64,000 nt of DNA from JANMDU01 sp043755865 (GCA_043755865.1 JAYUSD010000194.1:1-64000), one strand, 5' to 3'; positions 24,038 through 31,924 are shown, numbered from the stretch's first letter. Program-made: numbers and translations. The notes: generated by a model not told the origin, from the letters alone.

Positions 24038-25255
24038 TCAAGCCGCACGGCGGTTATGGCGATTGCTGTGCAGCGGGGTGACTTTCGCTCCGGTTTGCTG
24101 GCCTTGCAGGTAGTCTGCCCACCATTGCACGAGCTTGGTGCGCTCTGTCAGATAGGTGCTGCGGTTGTAGGCGGCGCGTACTTGGTTGCGCTCTGCATGC
24201 GCGAGCTGGCGTTCGATCACATCCACATCCCAGCCGCATTCATTGGCCACGGTGGAAAACAGCGAGCGAAAGCCATGCGAGGTAGCCACGAAGCCCATGC
24301 GCTTGATGGCAGCATTCAGCGTGTTTTCACTCAGGGATTTGCTGGGGTAGCTCGGGCTGGCAAACACCAAATCACGATGCCCATTGATCGGCTGCATGCT
24401 GCGCAATACTTCGAGCGCTTGGGTAGAGAGCGGAATGCGGTGCTCAGTGCGCATCTTCATGCGCTCGGGCGGGATGATCCACAACGCAGCATCCAAATCC
24501 AGCTCTGCCCAGCGAGCGCCGCGCACTTCCCCAGGCCGTGCAGCCGTGAGCATGACCAATTTCAATGCGGCCACGGTGACAGGATCACCGCCGTAGGCTT
24601 TGAAGCGGGCAAGAAATTCAGGTAAATCACGATCCGACAATGCGGCGCGGTGTTGCACTTCGCGAGGCTTCAAAATTTCGCCGGGCACAAGATCGAGCAT
24701 GGGATTGTGGGCAAGGCGCTCATGCACCACAGCCCAGCGAAAAATCGCCTTCACGCGAGAGAGCACGCGGGCAGCTTGATCGCCCGCGCCCCGCGCTTCA
24801 ATCACTTTCACGGCGGTTTTGAGGTCTTTGGGCGTGAGGCTGCCCAATGCACGATGCCCCAAAGTTTTGAGGATGTTTTGCTCCAAAGATGCGGCGATGC
24901 GCTCAGCGGTAATCGGTGTCCACGCGGTGGCTTGATGCTTTAGCCATTCTTGGGTGACACTGGCCAGCGTGTTGGCCGCATCGTCAAAGGCTTTGGCCTT
25001 AGAGGTATCGCGCAGCTCGGCTGGGTTGCTGCCCTTAGCAAGCTGCTCACGCGCCTGCGCTGCCTTGTCGCGGGCATCTTTGAGGCTCACGGTGGGATAC
25101 ACACCAAAAGCGAGGCGGTTTTCTTTGCCAAGGTGACGGTATTTCAAACGCCAATAGCGGCCACCGGCTGGGGTGATTTCAAGATACAGGCCGTGGCCAT
25201 CAAAGTGTTTGCCGGGTGTTTTGAGGCTTCGCAGCTTGGTATCGGTGAGTTTCAT
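24038..25255 (-). CDS. Tyrosine-recombinase integrase (P4-like)
   Basis: A 405-residue integrase. The N-terminal DUF4102 arm-binding domain (MKLTDTKLRSLKTPGKHFDG) is followed by a SAM-like core-binding domain (about 110-190). The catalytic domain has Arg in LTAARPGEVRGARWAEL, HGFRSLFSTVANECG with His and Arg, and the nucleophile Tyr in RAAYNRSTYLTER. The start at 25255 has AAGGAA ahead of it; an upstream reading of 17 residues is unsupported. It directs integration at the tRNA-Arg 3' end and lies 114 bases inside the distal att repeat. Confidence 0.95.
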   Translation of the reverse strand: MKLTDTKLRSLKTPGKHFDGHGLYLEITPAGGRYWRLKYRHLGKENRLAFGVYPTVSLKDARDKAAQAREQLAKGSNPAELRDTSKAKAFDDAANTLASVTQEWLKHQATAWTPITAERIAASLEQNILKTLGHRALGSLTPKDLKTAVKVIEARGAGDQAARVLSRVKAIFRWAVVHERLAHNPMLDLVPGEILKPREVQHRAALSDRDLPEFLARFKAYGGDPVTVAALKLVMLTAARPGEVRGARWAELDLDAALWIIPPERMKMRTEHRIPLSTQALEVLRSMQPINGHRDLVFASPSYPSKSLSENTLNAAIKRMGFVATSHGFRSLFSTVANECGWDVDVIERQLAHAERNQVRAAYNRSTYLTERTKLVQWWADYLQGQQTGAKVTPLHSNRHNRRAA

Positions 25256-25285
25256 GGCTTTCCTTACCCGCCACCAGCACAGCGC

Positions 25286-25307
25286 TGGGGGCACATTTGG
25301 GGGCACA
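25286..25307 (+). repeat. Two GGGGGCACA direct repeats near right att
   Basis: TGGGGGCACA at 25286-25295 and TTTGGGGGCACA at 25296-25307, just upstream of the integrase start and 60-80 bases from the distal att repeat. They have the same orientation as the three copies inside the left end. Confidence 0.55.
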
Positions 25308-25368
25308 CGGAAAGTATGACAGATGCTTAATCCATATGAATCAATGGCTTACGCGCTGAGTTTGAGTG

Positions 25369-25386
25369 CTGTTGGTGTACCAAATT
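25369..25386 (+). other. Attachment site att, distal
   Basis: CTGTTGGTGTACCAAATT matches the tRNA-side sequence at 16849-16867 except for one missing G. It marks the right boundary of the integrated element, giving a length of about 8.5 kb. Confidence 0.72.
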
Positions 25387-25681
25387 ACTTTGGGTTCGCT
25401 TTCGCGCTGCGTTGATCAAGCGTGGTTTTGAGCGAAGCGAGCAGATCTTCTGGCAGCAGTTTTTGAGCCAGTTTGAGCAGCAAAATGGCAATCAAGCCAT
25501 CGTCGAGCCAGCCCAAAATCGGGATGAAATCGGGCACAAGATCAATCGGGCTGATCACATAAAGCACGGCAGCAATTGTGGCCAATTTGGCCGATGCTGG
25601 TGTGCGCACATCACGCACAATGGCCCAAGCGAGCAACAGCTCTTTGCGAAATTTCGTCCAAATCAAAGCCCATTTCCACAT
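25385..25681 (-). CDS. YkvA-family (DUF1232) small membrane protein
   Basis: A 98-residue protein with the DUF1232 core VRDVRTPASAKLATIAAVLY followed by VISPIDLVPDFIPILGWLDD, the family signature. The short membrane segment is probably at residues 35-55. The start is set at 25681, where AGGAG stands 7 bases upstream, rather than the longer reading from 25744. Function of the family is not well defined. It lies directly outside the mobile element and its 3' end touches the att repeat. Confidence 0.9.
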   Translation of the reverse strand: MWKWALIWTKFRKELLLAWAIVRDVRTPASAKLATIAAVLYVISPIDLVPDFIPILGWLDDGLIAILLLKLAQKLLPEDLLASLKTTLDQRSAKANPK

Positions 25682-25786
25682 CGCTGTTCTCCTGCGCACG
25701 AATCGTGCATCGCCATAACGTGGGGCGTCGGCTTGCGATGACAAGGTTACTCACGCTAGGAAACCACAAAAATCAAAGGGAATACA

Positions 25787-25805
25787 AATGCGAATCGTTC
25801 TCATT
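25787..25805 (+). promoter_or_regulatory. Fur box
   Basis: AATGCGAATCGTTCTCATT closely follows the 19-base Fur consensus, with inverted AATG/CATT arms, 43 bases before the ATG of an iron-binding protein gene. Fur with Fe(II) would repress it. Confidence 0.75.
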
Positions 25806-25847
25806 AATGTTATGATCGCGCCATTCTTTGTTCTACAGGACTTCTTC

Positions 25848-26912
25848 ATGTTCAAGCCCACGCTCCTCACCCTCGCTGCTCTTTCAACATTAAGCGCGCT
25901 ATCCCAACAAGCCAATGCGCAAGACAGCAAAACGCTCAATCTTTACTCTGCCCGCCACTACAGCACCGATGAGGCGCTGTATAACGATTTCACCAAGCAA
26001 ACCGGCATCAAGATCAATCGCGTGGATGCGGATGACGCGGGCATCTTGACGCGCCTGCGCGCTGAAGGCGCATCGTCGCCAGCAGATGTGATCTTGCTTG
26101 TTGACGCAGCTCGCATGACCAAGGGCGAAAGCGATGGCCTCTTCGCACCCGTGAAATCGAAAATGCTGGAAGACGCGATTCCAGCGCAATTTCGTGGCAA
26201 AGCCACGCCCGAGGGCACGCCATGGTTTGGCTTTTCGACCCGAGCACGCGTTGTCGTGTTTAACAAAGCAACAGTCCGCCGCGATGATGTGGACACATAT
26301 GAAGAACTCGGCGATGCAAAAAACAAAGGCAAGCTGTGCACCCGCAGCGGCTCGCATCCATATAACTTAAGCCTGTTTGGCGCGGTGAATGAACACATCG
26401 GCGCAGAGAAAACCGAAGCTTGGCTCAAAGGCATGGTGGCCAATATGGCGCGCGATCCTAAAGGTGGCGATACCGATCAAATCCGCGCTGCGGCCAGCGG
26501 CGAATGCGCTATCGCCGTAACAAACACTTATTACCTTGCCCGCTTGATGCGCTCCGATAAGCCCGAAGACAAAGCCGTGGTGGAAAAAGTCAGCGTTGTG
26601 TATCCCAACCAATCAAGCTGGGGCACGCACGTGAATATTTCCGGCGGCGCGATGGCTAAGAATTCAAAAAATCGCGAAGCCGCCGTGAAATTCCTTGAAT
26701 ATCTTGCCAGCCCGTCTGCGCAGCAATACCTTGCTGACGGCAACAACGAAACGCCCGTTGTGAAAGGCACAAAATTTGACAACGCAGCTTTGAAAGCGAT
26801 GGCAGTGGGCAATGGCGGCGAAAATTTCAAAACCGAGACGATTCCCGCTACTGTGATCGGCATGAATCAAGTGAAGATTCAGCAGATGCTGGATCGCGTG
26901 GGTTATAAGTAA
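25848..26912 (+). CDS. Fe(3+) ABC transporter substrate-binding protein
   Basis: A 354-residue periplasmic protein of the FbpA/FutA type. A signal peptide (MFKPTLLTLAALSTLSALSQ, cut after QANA) precedes LNLYSARHYSTDEALYNDFT, and GECAIAVTNTYYLARLM carries the paired Tyr that hold ferric iron in the family. It would deliver iron to an inner-membrane permease/ATPase, but neither gene is adjacent, so those must lie elsewhere. The ATG at 25848 is chosen over 25788 because the longer reading would cover the Fur box and lack a signal sequence. Iron control by the Fur box is expected. Confidence 0.93.
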   Translation: MFKPTLLTLAALSTLSALSQQANAQDSKTLNLYSARHYSTDEALYNDFTKQTGIKINRVDADDAGILTRLRAEGASSPADVILLVDAARMTKGESDGLFAPVKSKMLEDAIPAQFRGKATPEGTPWFGFSTRARVVVFNKATVRRDDVDTYEELGDAKNKGKLCTRSGSHPYNLSLFGAVNEHIGAEKTEAWLKGMVANMARDPKGGDTDQIRAAASGECAIAVTNTYYLARLMRSDKPEDKAVVEKVSVVYPNQSSWGTHVNISGGAMAKNSKNREAAVKFLEYLASPSAQQYLADGNNETPVVKGTKFDNAALKAMAVGNGGENFKTETIPATVIGMNQVKIQQMLDRVGYK

Positions 26913-26921
26913 ATCAGGCAG

Positions 26922-26967
26922 TTCGCCGGCGCATTTACTGCGTGGAGCGCTACTGATTTTGTAGCAC
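26922..26967 (+). repeat. Dispersed TAGCCGGC-like element, copy 6 (intergenic)
   Basis: Reads TTCGCCGGCGCATTTACTGC then GTGGAGCGCTACTGATTTTG and TAGCA. It is followed by a second half-copy (TAGCACTCTGCGC). It lies downstream of the iron-binding protein gene. Confidence 0.7.
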
Positions 26968-26997
26968 TCTGCGCTTTTCTCTTTGGATAGAGCGGCT

Positions 26998-27122
26998 GCG
27001 CGTTTGAAGCGCAGCACTTAGGGCGTTCCACTGCGCTCATGTCCCGCGCGCTGGCCTTCGGCTGGCGCTCCTCCACAACAGTAGCTCCGTGAAACACTCT
27101 AAGCGCTGTGCTTCAAACGCGT
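26998..27122. repeat. 125-base imperfect inverted repeat
   Basis: The left arm GCGCGTTTGAAGCGCAGCAC (then TTAGGGCGTTCCACTG) pairs with the right arm whose complement reads ACGCGTTTGAAGCACAGCGC (then TTAGAGTGTTTCAC). The arms are about 35 bases with a 50-base centre. It may act as a bidirectional terminator or be a small non-autonomous element. Confidence 0.65.
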
Positions 27123-27362
27123 GGCCTGTTAGTGGTCTCAAGAGAATGCACGCGGTAACGCGACCTGCGGATAGAAACAATTGCCAATCTCATAAGACGC
27201 AATCCTTTCGAGCCAACAATTCTTCTCACCGGCTGTGATTGGGTTGTTTCCCGCAGCGAAATAAAGGGGGAGAGCCAGCCCAAGGCCAGCTCGGAGGACA
27301 TTCGCGGAGGGGAACAGCCCAAGCGCAGCCGGTGTGCAAAAAAATTGGAGCTAAAACGGCAG

Positions 27363-27408
27363 TTAGCCGGCATAAAACCTGCGCAGAGTGCTCATATTTC
27401 GGTAGCAG
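27363..27408 (+). repeat. Dispersed TAGCCGGC element, copy 7 (3' end of IMPase gene)
   Basis: Reads TTAGCCGGCATAAAACCTGC then GCAGAGTGCTCATATTTCGG and TAGCA. It overlaps the last six codons and supplies the stop codon of the leftward inositol-monophosphatase-family gene. Confidence 0.8.
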
Positions 27409-28207
27409 ACTCACGCAACAGAGAAACCAGCTGCGGCAGCATCAAAGCAGATCCCGCCACCAAATACTGCGACGTAAACAACGGCAAATCATCAAGACAG
27501 ACAACCGATCCACCCGCTTCGCGAATCAGCACCGTACCCGCCGCCGCATCCCACGCGCCCATGCCGCGTTCCCAAAAAGCATCAGCTCTGCCAGCGGCCA
27601 GATAGGCCAACTCCAGAGCCATCGAACCGCTGCGCCGCACTTGACCGACAGATCGGATGACCTGCGCAAACTCAGTCAAATAGGGGTTCATCAATGGCGA
27701 CAAAGGCTTGGGAAACACTGTCGACACAATCGCCTTCAATGGCTCGCTGACTGCCGAGCAAGTCAAACGCTGCAAGCCATGTCGGCTTTGCAGCCAAGCG
27801 CCCTGTCCGCGCGTTGCGTGAAAAATTTCTTGCCGATTCGGGTCAGCAATGATGCCCAATACCGGCTCGCCTTCTACAGCCAAACCCACCGAGATGCTCC
27901 ACTGCGGATAGCCCCGCGCAAAGTTCGCTGTGCCATCAATCGGATCGACGATCCAAGTGGGTTGGTCAGACAAGCTTCTGCCGCTGGCCGGCGATGTTTC
28001 TTCCCCCATGAATTCAGAGCCCGGCAGCAGCGCGGTAAGCTTTTTGCGCAAGGCCTGCTCAGCCCACAGATCTACATCGGTAGCGGTATCGCCTGCACTT
28101 TTCTCGCTGACCTGCACAGCCGCCAAATCACGTGATTTCAGCCAGATGTCATGCCCAATTTGGCCGATAGCCGGCATAGCTACTGCACAGAGTGCTACTA
28201 AATTCAT
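27392..28207 (-). CDS. Inositol monophosphatase family protein
   Basis: A 271-residue Mg-dependent phosphatase with the family motifs: EFMGEETS (Glu pair), WIVDPIDGTANFARGYP (metal-binding DPIDGT), and GAWDAAAGTVLIREAGG (WDxAAG). It removes phosphate from inositol-1-phosphate or a related sugar phosphate; SuhB-like and CysQ-like roles cannot be separated here. Both ends of the gene are formed by dispersed TAGCCGGC copies: the N terminus MNLVALCAVAMPAIG including the ATG, and the C-terminal SATEI with the stop. It ends opposite a repeat-rich gap. It lies in the same direction as the GntR gene, 13 bases after it. Confidence 0.9.
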   Translation of the reverse strand: MNLVALCAVAMPAIGQIGHDIWLKSRDLAAVQVSEKSAGDTATDVDLWAEQALRKKLTALLPGSEFMGEETSPASGRSLSDQPTWIVDPIDGTANFARGYPQWSISVGLAVEGEPVLGIIADPNRQEIFHATRGQGAWLQSRHGLQRLTCSAVSEPLKAIVSTVFPKPLSPLMNPYLTEFAQVIRSVGQVRRSGSMALELAYLAAGRADAFWERGMGAWDAAAGTVLIREAGGSVVCLDDLPLFTSQYLVAGSALMLPQLVSLLRESATEI

Positions 28208-28210
28208 AGC
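28168..28210 (+). repeat. Dispersed TAGCCGGC element, copy 8 (5' end of IMPase gene)
   Basis: Reads TAGCCGGCATAGCTACTGC then ACAGAGTGCTACTAAATTC and ATAGCA. On the minus strand it contains the IMPase ATG and encodes LVALCAVAMPA. Confidence 0.82.
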
Positions 28211-28220
28211 AACTAGAAAA

Positions 28221-29072
28221 CTAACGCTTGCTCAACAAGCTCACGTAGTCATGGTCTTCTGTATTGATGGTGGAGATGCGCAGCTCCACTGGGCGCTCGC
28301 CAAAGGTCAACGCCACGCGCTGCACCTCCATCACTGGCGTACCGGCGCGCATACTGAGCACACGACCGACGTCAGCACTGACTGCCACCGCGCGCGCGCG
28401 CTCTTGCGTGCGGATCACGCTGATGCCATGATCGGTTTGGTAGAGGTTGTAGATCGTGTTTGGGCGCTCTTGGAAGCGCTTTTCAGTGAGCCCTTTGAAA
28501 AGCGAGGCAGAAATCACAATGCGATCATGCACGATGCATTGGCCGCCTAAGCTCAGTGCGTTGTCAATGCGGAAAATTGGGTCACCCACGCGCAGGCGCA
28601 GAGAGTAGGCTTCGTTGTCTGAGGCAACGCCAGCGCTAAAACCAATGTTGTCCACCACTGGAAATTCACGCTCAGGCACCACCCGTGGGTCAAACACATC
28701 GGGGCGCGGCTCCACGTGGAAAAACTGAAACATAAAACGGTCGTTGTTGTGCAGCGCCACAAACGTGCCCTTACCCTGGCGGCGCACAAGGATGTGCTCA
28801 TGCACGAGCTCATCCACCGCTTTGCGCAGTGTGCCAATACTCACTTGCAATGCTTTGGCGATCTGCGCTTCGTTGGGCAGCGTCTCTCCAGGGCCCAGTT
28901 GCCCCGATTCGAGCAAGCGCAGCAATGCACTTTTGACTTGCCGGTAGAGCGGCACAGCACCCGCGCCGGAATCGACAATTGGCTTGAGCAGCAACGTGAT
29001 GTCGGGCGCATCCAATCGGGTGCTGAAGCGGGGAATTTTGCTGCGAGTTTTGGCGGGCGCGGAATCGTTCAT
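28221..29072 (-). CDS. GntR/HutC-family transcriptional regulator
   Basis: A 283-residue regulator with a long N-terminal extension, a winged helix at about residues 40-105 (YRQVKSALLRLLESGQLGPG, ETLPNEAQIAKALQVSIGTL, RKAVDELVHEHILVRRQGKG), and a UTRA ligand-binding domain (about 130-275). HutC-type regulators sense a pathway metabolite. It is divergent from the suyA gene, with 154 bases between, and so is the likely regulator of the sulfolactate operon. Confidence 0.92.
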   Translation of the reverse strand: MNDSAPAKTRSKIPRFSTRLDAPDITLLLKPIVDSGAGAVPLYRQVKSALLRLLESGQLGPGETLPNEAQIAKALQVSIGTLRKAVDELVHEHILVRRQGKGTFVALHNNDRFMFQFFHVEPRPDVFDPRVVPEREFPVVDNIGFSAGVASDNEAYSLRLRVGDPIFRIDNALSLGGQCIVHDRIVISASLFKGLTEKRFQERPNTIYNLYQTDHGISVIRTQERARAVAVSADVGRVLSMRAGTPVMEVQRVALTFGERPVELRISTINTEDHDYVSLLSKR

Positions 29073-29226
29073 GTCGGGTATGTAGGTGGCGAATCTTGGT
29101 GGGGCACTTTATTTTAACAAATCTCCTTTAGCTCATACAAGTCATTTGAATGATGCGTTTGACGAAGAACAACAGATGCGTAAACTCCGCTTCAGATATT
29201 TTTCTAAAACTCTCAACGGAGCAACA

Positions 29227-29508
29227 ATGAATCATTACGTATTGCACGACGCGAAAGACACAGTCGCCGTGGTGGTGGTGGAAGGCGTGAAAGCTGGCAC
29301 CACTTTGAATGGCTGGATCATGGACGAAGACAAAGTCACCAGTATGGTGGCCTTGCAAGACATTCCCATTGGCCACAAGATTGCACTCAAAGATATGAAT
29401 GTCGGCGATACCGTGTGGAAGTACGGCATCGATATGGGCAAGGTTGTGGCTGACGTTAAGGCTGGACAACACGCACACGTACACAACATCAAAACAAAAC
29501 GTTGGTAA
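29227..29508 (+). CDS. suyA: Sulfolactate sulfo-lyase small subunit (UxaA N-terminal type)
   Basis: A 93-residue SAF-domain protein (MNHYVLHDAKDTVAVVVVEG, LQDIPIGHKIALKDMNVGD, KYGIDMGKVVADVKAGQHAH), equivalent to the N-terminal part of altronate dehydratase UxaA. Together with the next gene it matches the split SuyA/SuyB enzyme in size (about 90 plus 390 residues), which removes sulfite from (R)-sulfolactate to give pyruvate. The start at 29227 has ACGGAG 5 bases upstream. Other split UxaA-family dehydratases exist, so the substrate is judged mainly from the two dehydrogenases downstream. Confidence 0.72.
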   Translation: MNHYVLHDAKDTVAVVVVEGVKAGTTLNGWIMDEDKVTSMVALQDIPIGHKIALKDMNVGDTVWKYGIDMGKVVADVKAGQHAHVHNIKTKRW

Positions 29509-29519
29509 TTGAACTCAGA

Positions 29520-29649
29520 CTAGGTAACGCGAAAAATGCAAAAAAGAACAGCCGAAAAGCGCGAAAGTTTTTGGGTGTTTCAAACCAAACTTTTTCTGGT
29601 ATTTTTTTAGCGTTTTTCGCGCAAGTTTCGCGTTTTTCGCGATACCTAG
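29520..29649. repeat. CTAGGTAACGCG inverted-repeat element, copy A
   Basis: Starts CTAGGTAACGCGAAAAATGC and ends GCGTTTTTCGCGATACCTAG, with a second internal CGAAAAGCGCGAAAG/TTTTTCGCGC pairing. It fills the gap between suyA and suyB. Confidence 0.82.
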
Positions 29650-29686
29650 CGCTCAGCATCCACACATCATTTCAAGGATTCAAAAA

Positions 29687-30862
29687 ATGTCAGTCATCGA
29701 CAAAAACACGACCTTCATGGGTTATCGCCGCGAGAACGGCCGCGTGGGCGTGCGCAATCACGTCATCATCCTCCCGCTAGATGATCTCTCTAATGCCGCC
29801 GCAGAAGCCGTAGCGCACAACATCAAAGGTGCCATGGCGATCCCGCATCCTTATGGCCGCTTGCAATTCGGTGCGGATTTAGAGCTGCACTTTCGCACGC
29901 TGATCGGCGCGGGTTGCAACCCCAACGTCGCAGCCGTCGTCGTCATTGGTATTGAAGACAGCTGGACGAAAAAAGTGGTGGACGGTATTGCGACAACAGG
30001 AAAACCGGCGATTGGCTTTGGCATTGAAGGCCACGGCGATCACGAGACGATCATGAAAGCATCGAAGGCTGCGCGCGAATACGTGCAGTGGGCCAGCGAG
30101 AAGCAGCGCGAAGTCTGCCCGATTTCTGATTTGTGGGTCTCCACCAAATGCGGAGAGTCTGACACCACAAGCGGCTGCGGCGCGAATCCAACGGTTGGCA
30201 ATGCGTTTGACAAATTGCATCCTCTGGGCACGCACTTGGTGTTTGGCGAGACGAGTGAGATCACTGGCGGCGAGAAAATCGTGGCTGCGCGCTGCAAAAC
30301 GCCTGAAATTGCAGACCAGTTCATGTTCATGTTTAACCGCTATCAAGACATGATCAATCGCCACAAGACGACTGATTTGTCGGACAGCCAGCCGACCAAA
30401 GGCAACATCGCTGGTGGCCTGACCACCATCGAAGAAAAAGCATTGGGCAACATCCAGAAAATCGGCAAGAAATGCACTGTGGATGGCGTGATTGACAAGG
30501 CAGAAATCCCATCACATCCCGGCTTGTGGTTCATGGATTCATCGTCGGCTGCGGCCGAGATGGTCACGCTCTGCGCAGCATCGGGCTTCGCTGTGCATTT
30601 CTTCCCCACCGGCCAAGGCAATGTGATCGGCAACGCCATCGTGCCTGTGATCAAAATTTGCTCCAATCCGCGCACCGTGCGCTTGATGAGCGAGCATATT
30701 GATGTCGATACGTCTGGCTTACTGCAACGCGATATCGATCTGGATCAAGCAGGCGACAAACTGCTGGAAAACATGCTGCGCACCATCAATGGCCGCCTGA
30801 CCGCAGCAGAGGCGCTGGGGCATCGCGAGTTTGTGTTGACGCGTTTGTTTGAATCAGCTTGA
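29687..30862 (+). CDS. suyB: Sulfolactate sulfo-lyase large subunit (UxaA C-terminal type)
   Basis: A 391-residue protein with the UxaA/GarD catalytic fold: GYRRENGRVGVRNHVIILPL, STKCGESDTTSGCGANPTVG (the iron-ligand Cys region), GETSEITGGEKI, and HPGLWFMDSSSAAAEMVTLC. It would form the SuyAB complex that cuts (R)-sulfolactate into pyruvate and sulfite. The split into 93 and 391 residues is the SuyAB arrangement. It is the second enzyme gene of the operon. Sequence alone cannot exclude a related sugar-acid dehydratase. Confidence 0.75.
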   Translation: MSVIDKNTTFMGYRRENGRVGVRNHVIILPLDDLSNAAAEAVAHNIKGAMAIPHPYGRLQFGADLELHFRTLIGAGCNPNVAAVVVIGIEDSWTKKVVDGIATTGKPAIGFGIEGHGDHETIMKASKAAREYVQWASEKQREVCPISDLWVSTKCGESDTTSGCGANPTVGNAFDKLHPLGTHLVFGETSEITGGEKIVAARCKTPEIADQFMFMFNRYQDMINRHKTTDLSDSQPTKGNIAGGLTTIEEKALGNIQKIGKKCTVDGVIDKAEIPSHPGLWFMDSSSAAAEMVTLCAASGFAVHFFPTGQGNVIGNAIVPVIKICSNPRTVRLMSEHIDVDTSGLLQRDIDLDQAGDKLLENMLRTINGRLTAAEALGHREFVLTRLFESA

Positions 30863-30871
30863 TGTGAAAGA

Positions 30872-30988
30872 CTAGGTAACGCGAAAAACGCAAAACGAAA
30901 TAACCAAAAGCGCGAAAAAATTTAAATTTAAATCCTTCCTTCTTTTTCGCGTTTTTCGCGTTCTTTTCGCGCTTTTCGCGTTACACAG
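30872..30988. repeat. CTAGGTAACGCG inverted-repeat element, copy B
   Basis: Starts CTAGGTAACGCGAAAAACGC and ends CGCGTTTTTCGCG, then GCGCTTTTCGCGTTACACAG. The centre (AAAAAATTTAAATTTAAATCC) is AT-rich. It lies between suyB and the SlcC-like gene. Confidence 0.82.
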
Positions 30989-31000
30989 TGAATTAAGAAA

Positions 31001-31924
31001 ATGAAAATTATCATCACCGAATTTATGGACGAACGCGCCGTCGAGCAGATGGCTGCCAAGCATGATGTCGTCTACGATCCTAAGTTGGTTGACAAACCCG
31101 CTGAGCTGCTCGCCGCAGCAGCCGACTGCCACGCCATCATCGTGCGCAACCGCACGCAGGTGCGCGGCGAATTGCTCGCAGCATTGAAGCAATGCAAAGT
31201 CGTTGGCCGCCTCGGTGTCGGTTTAGACAATATTGATGTGCCAACTTGCGAAGCCGCCGGCATGAAAGTCATTCCTGCAACAGGCGCGAATGCATTGTCG
31301 GTTGCCGAATACGTCATCGGCAGCACGATGGTTTTACTGCGTGGCACCTACGCCGCCACGGATGACGTGATCGCTGGCCGCTGGCCGCGCAATGCGCTCT
31401 CCAATGGCCGCGAGACAGCCGGCAAGACGCTGGGCATCATCGGCTTTGGCTCGATTGGCCAGACCACGGCTCGCCTAGCGCGCGGCTTGGGCATGCATGT
31501 GATCGCGTATGACCCAGTCATGCCTACAACCTCGCCGGTGTATGCCGAGCTCGGTGTGAAATCTGCCACGCTGGATGTTGTGATCACCACGGCAGATGTC
31601 GTGTCCCTCCATGTGCCTTTGGTCGACAGCACACGCGGTCTGTTCAACGAAAAGCGCATCGCCTCCATGAAAGCAGGCGCGATTCTGATTAACACCTCGC
31701 GCGGGCATATTGTGGATGTGGCGGCTTTGGTCGATGCGCTCAAAGCGGGGCATCTCGGCGGTGCGGCGCTCGATGTGTTCGATGAAGAGCCGGTGCAGGC
31801 CAGCCCGATGTATGAAGGCTGCCCCGGCTTGATTCTTACGCCGCATATTTCTGGCGTGACATATGAAGGCAATGAGCGCGTGAGCTTCATGATTGCAGAA
31901 AAGGTGTTGGAGGCTTTGCAGTAA
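31001..31924 (+). CDS. slcC: 2-Hydroxyacid dehydrogenase, SlcC-like ((S)-sulfolactate dehydrogenase)
   Basis: A 307-residue NAD-dependent D-isomer-type 2-hydroxyacid dehydrogenase. The Rossmann motif is GKTLGIIGFGSIGQTTARLA, and the catalytic Arg, Glu and His are in INTSRGHIVD, DVFDEEPV and LTPHISGVTYE. In known sulfolactate pathways SlcC oxidises (S)-sulfolactate to sulfopyruvate. The adjoining ComC-like gene then makes the (R) form that SuyAB uses. The stop overlaps the next start (TAATGG). Confidence 0.68.
   Translation: MKIIITEFMDERAVEQMAAKHDVVYDPKLVDKPAELLAAAADCHAIIVRNRTQVRGELLAALKQCKVVGRLGVGLDNIDVPTCEAAGMKVIPATGANALSVAEYVIGSTMVLLRGTYAATDDVIAGRWPRNALSNGRETAGKTLGIIGFGSIGQTTARLARGLGMHVIAYDPVMPTTSPVYAELGVKSATLDVVITTADVVSLHVPLVDSTRGLFNEKRIASMKAGAILINTSRGHIVDVAALVDALKAGHLGGAALDVFDEEPVQASPMYEGCPGLILTPHISGVTYEGNERVSFMIAEKVLEALQ

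Larger units (their letters stand above)
26913..27391. other. Gene-free repeat-rich region (479 bases)
   Basis: No credible gene despite open frames. It contains a dispersed TAGCCGGC copy (26922-26967), a 125-base imperfect inverted repeat (26998-27122), an unexplained purine-rich block (27238-27345, GAAATAAAGGGGGAGAGCC and GGAGGACATTCGCGGAGGGG), and a second TAGCCGGC copy (27363-27408). It reads as a collecting point for small elements between convergent genes. Confidence 0.7.

Noticed and set aside
23604..24041. A 145-residue open frame on the minus strand upstream of the 31-aa gene
   Set aside because: The upstream part runs through the GGGGGCA cluster and has no ribosome site or conserved pattern. 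Only the last 31 codons, which start after AAGGAG, are supported.
27239..28135. A 298-residue plus-strand open frame opposite the IMPase gene
   Set aside because: It is antisense to an enzyme with clear catalytic motifs, is rich in Arg/His/Gln from complementary codons, and has no recognisable motif.
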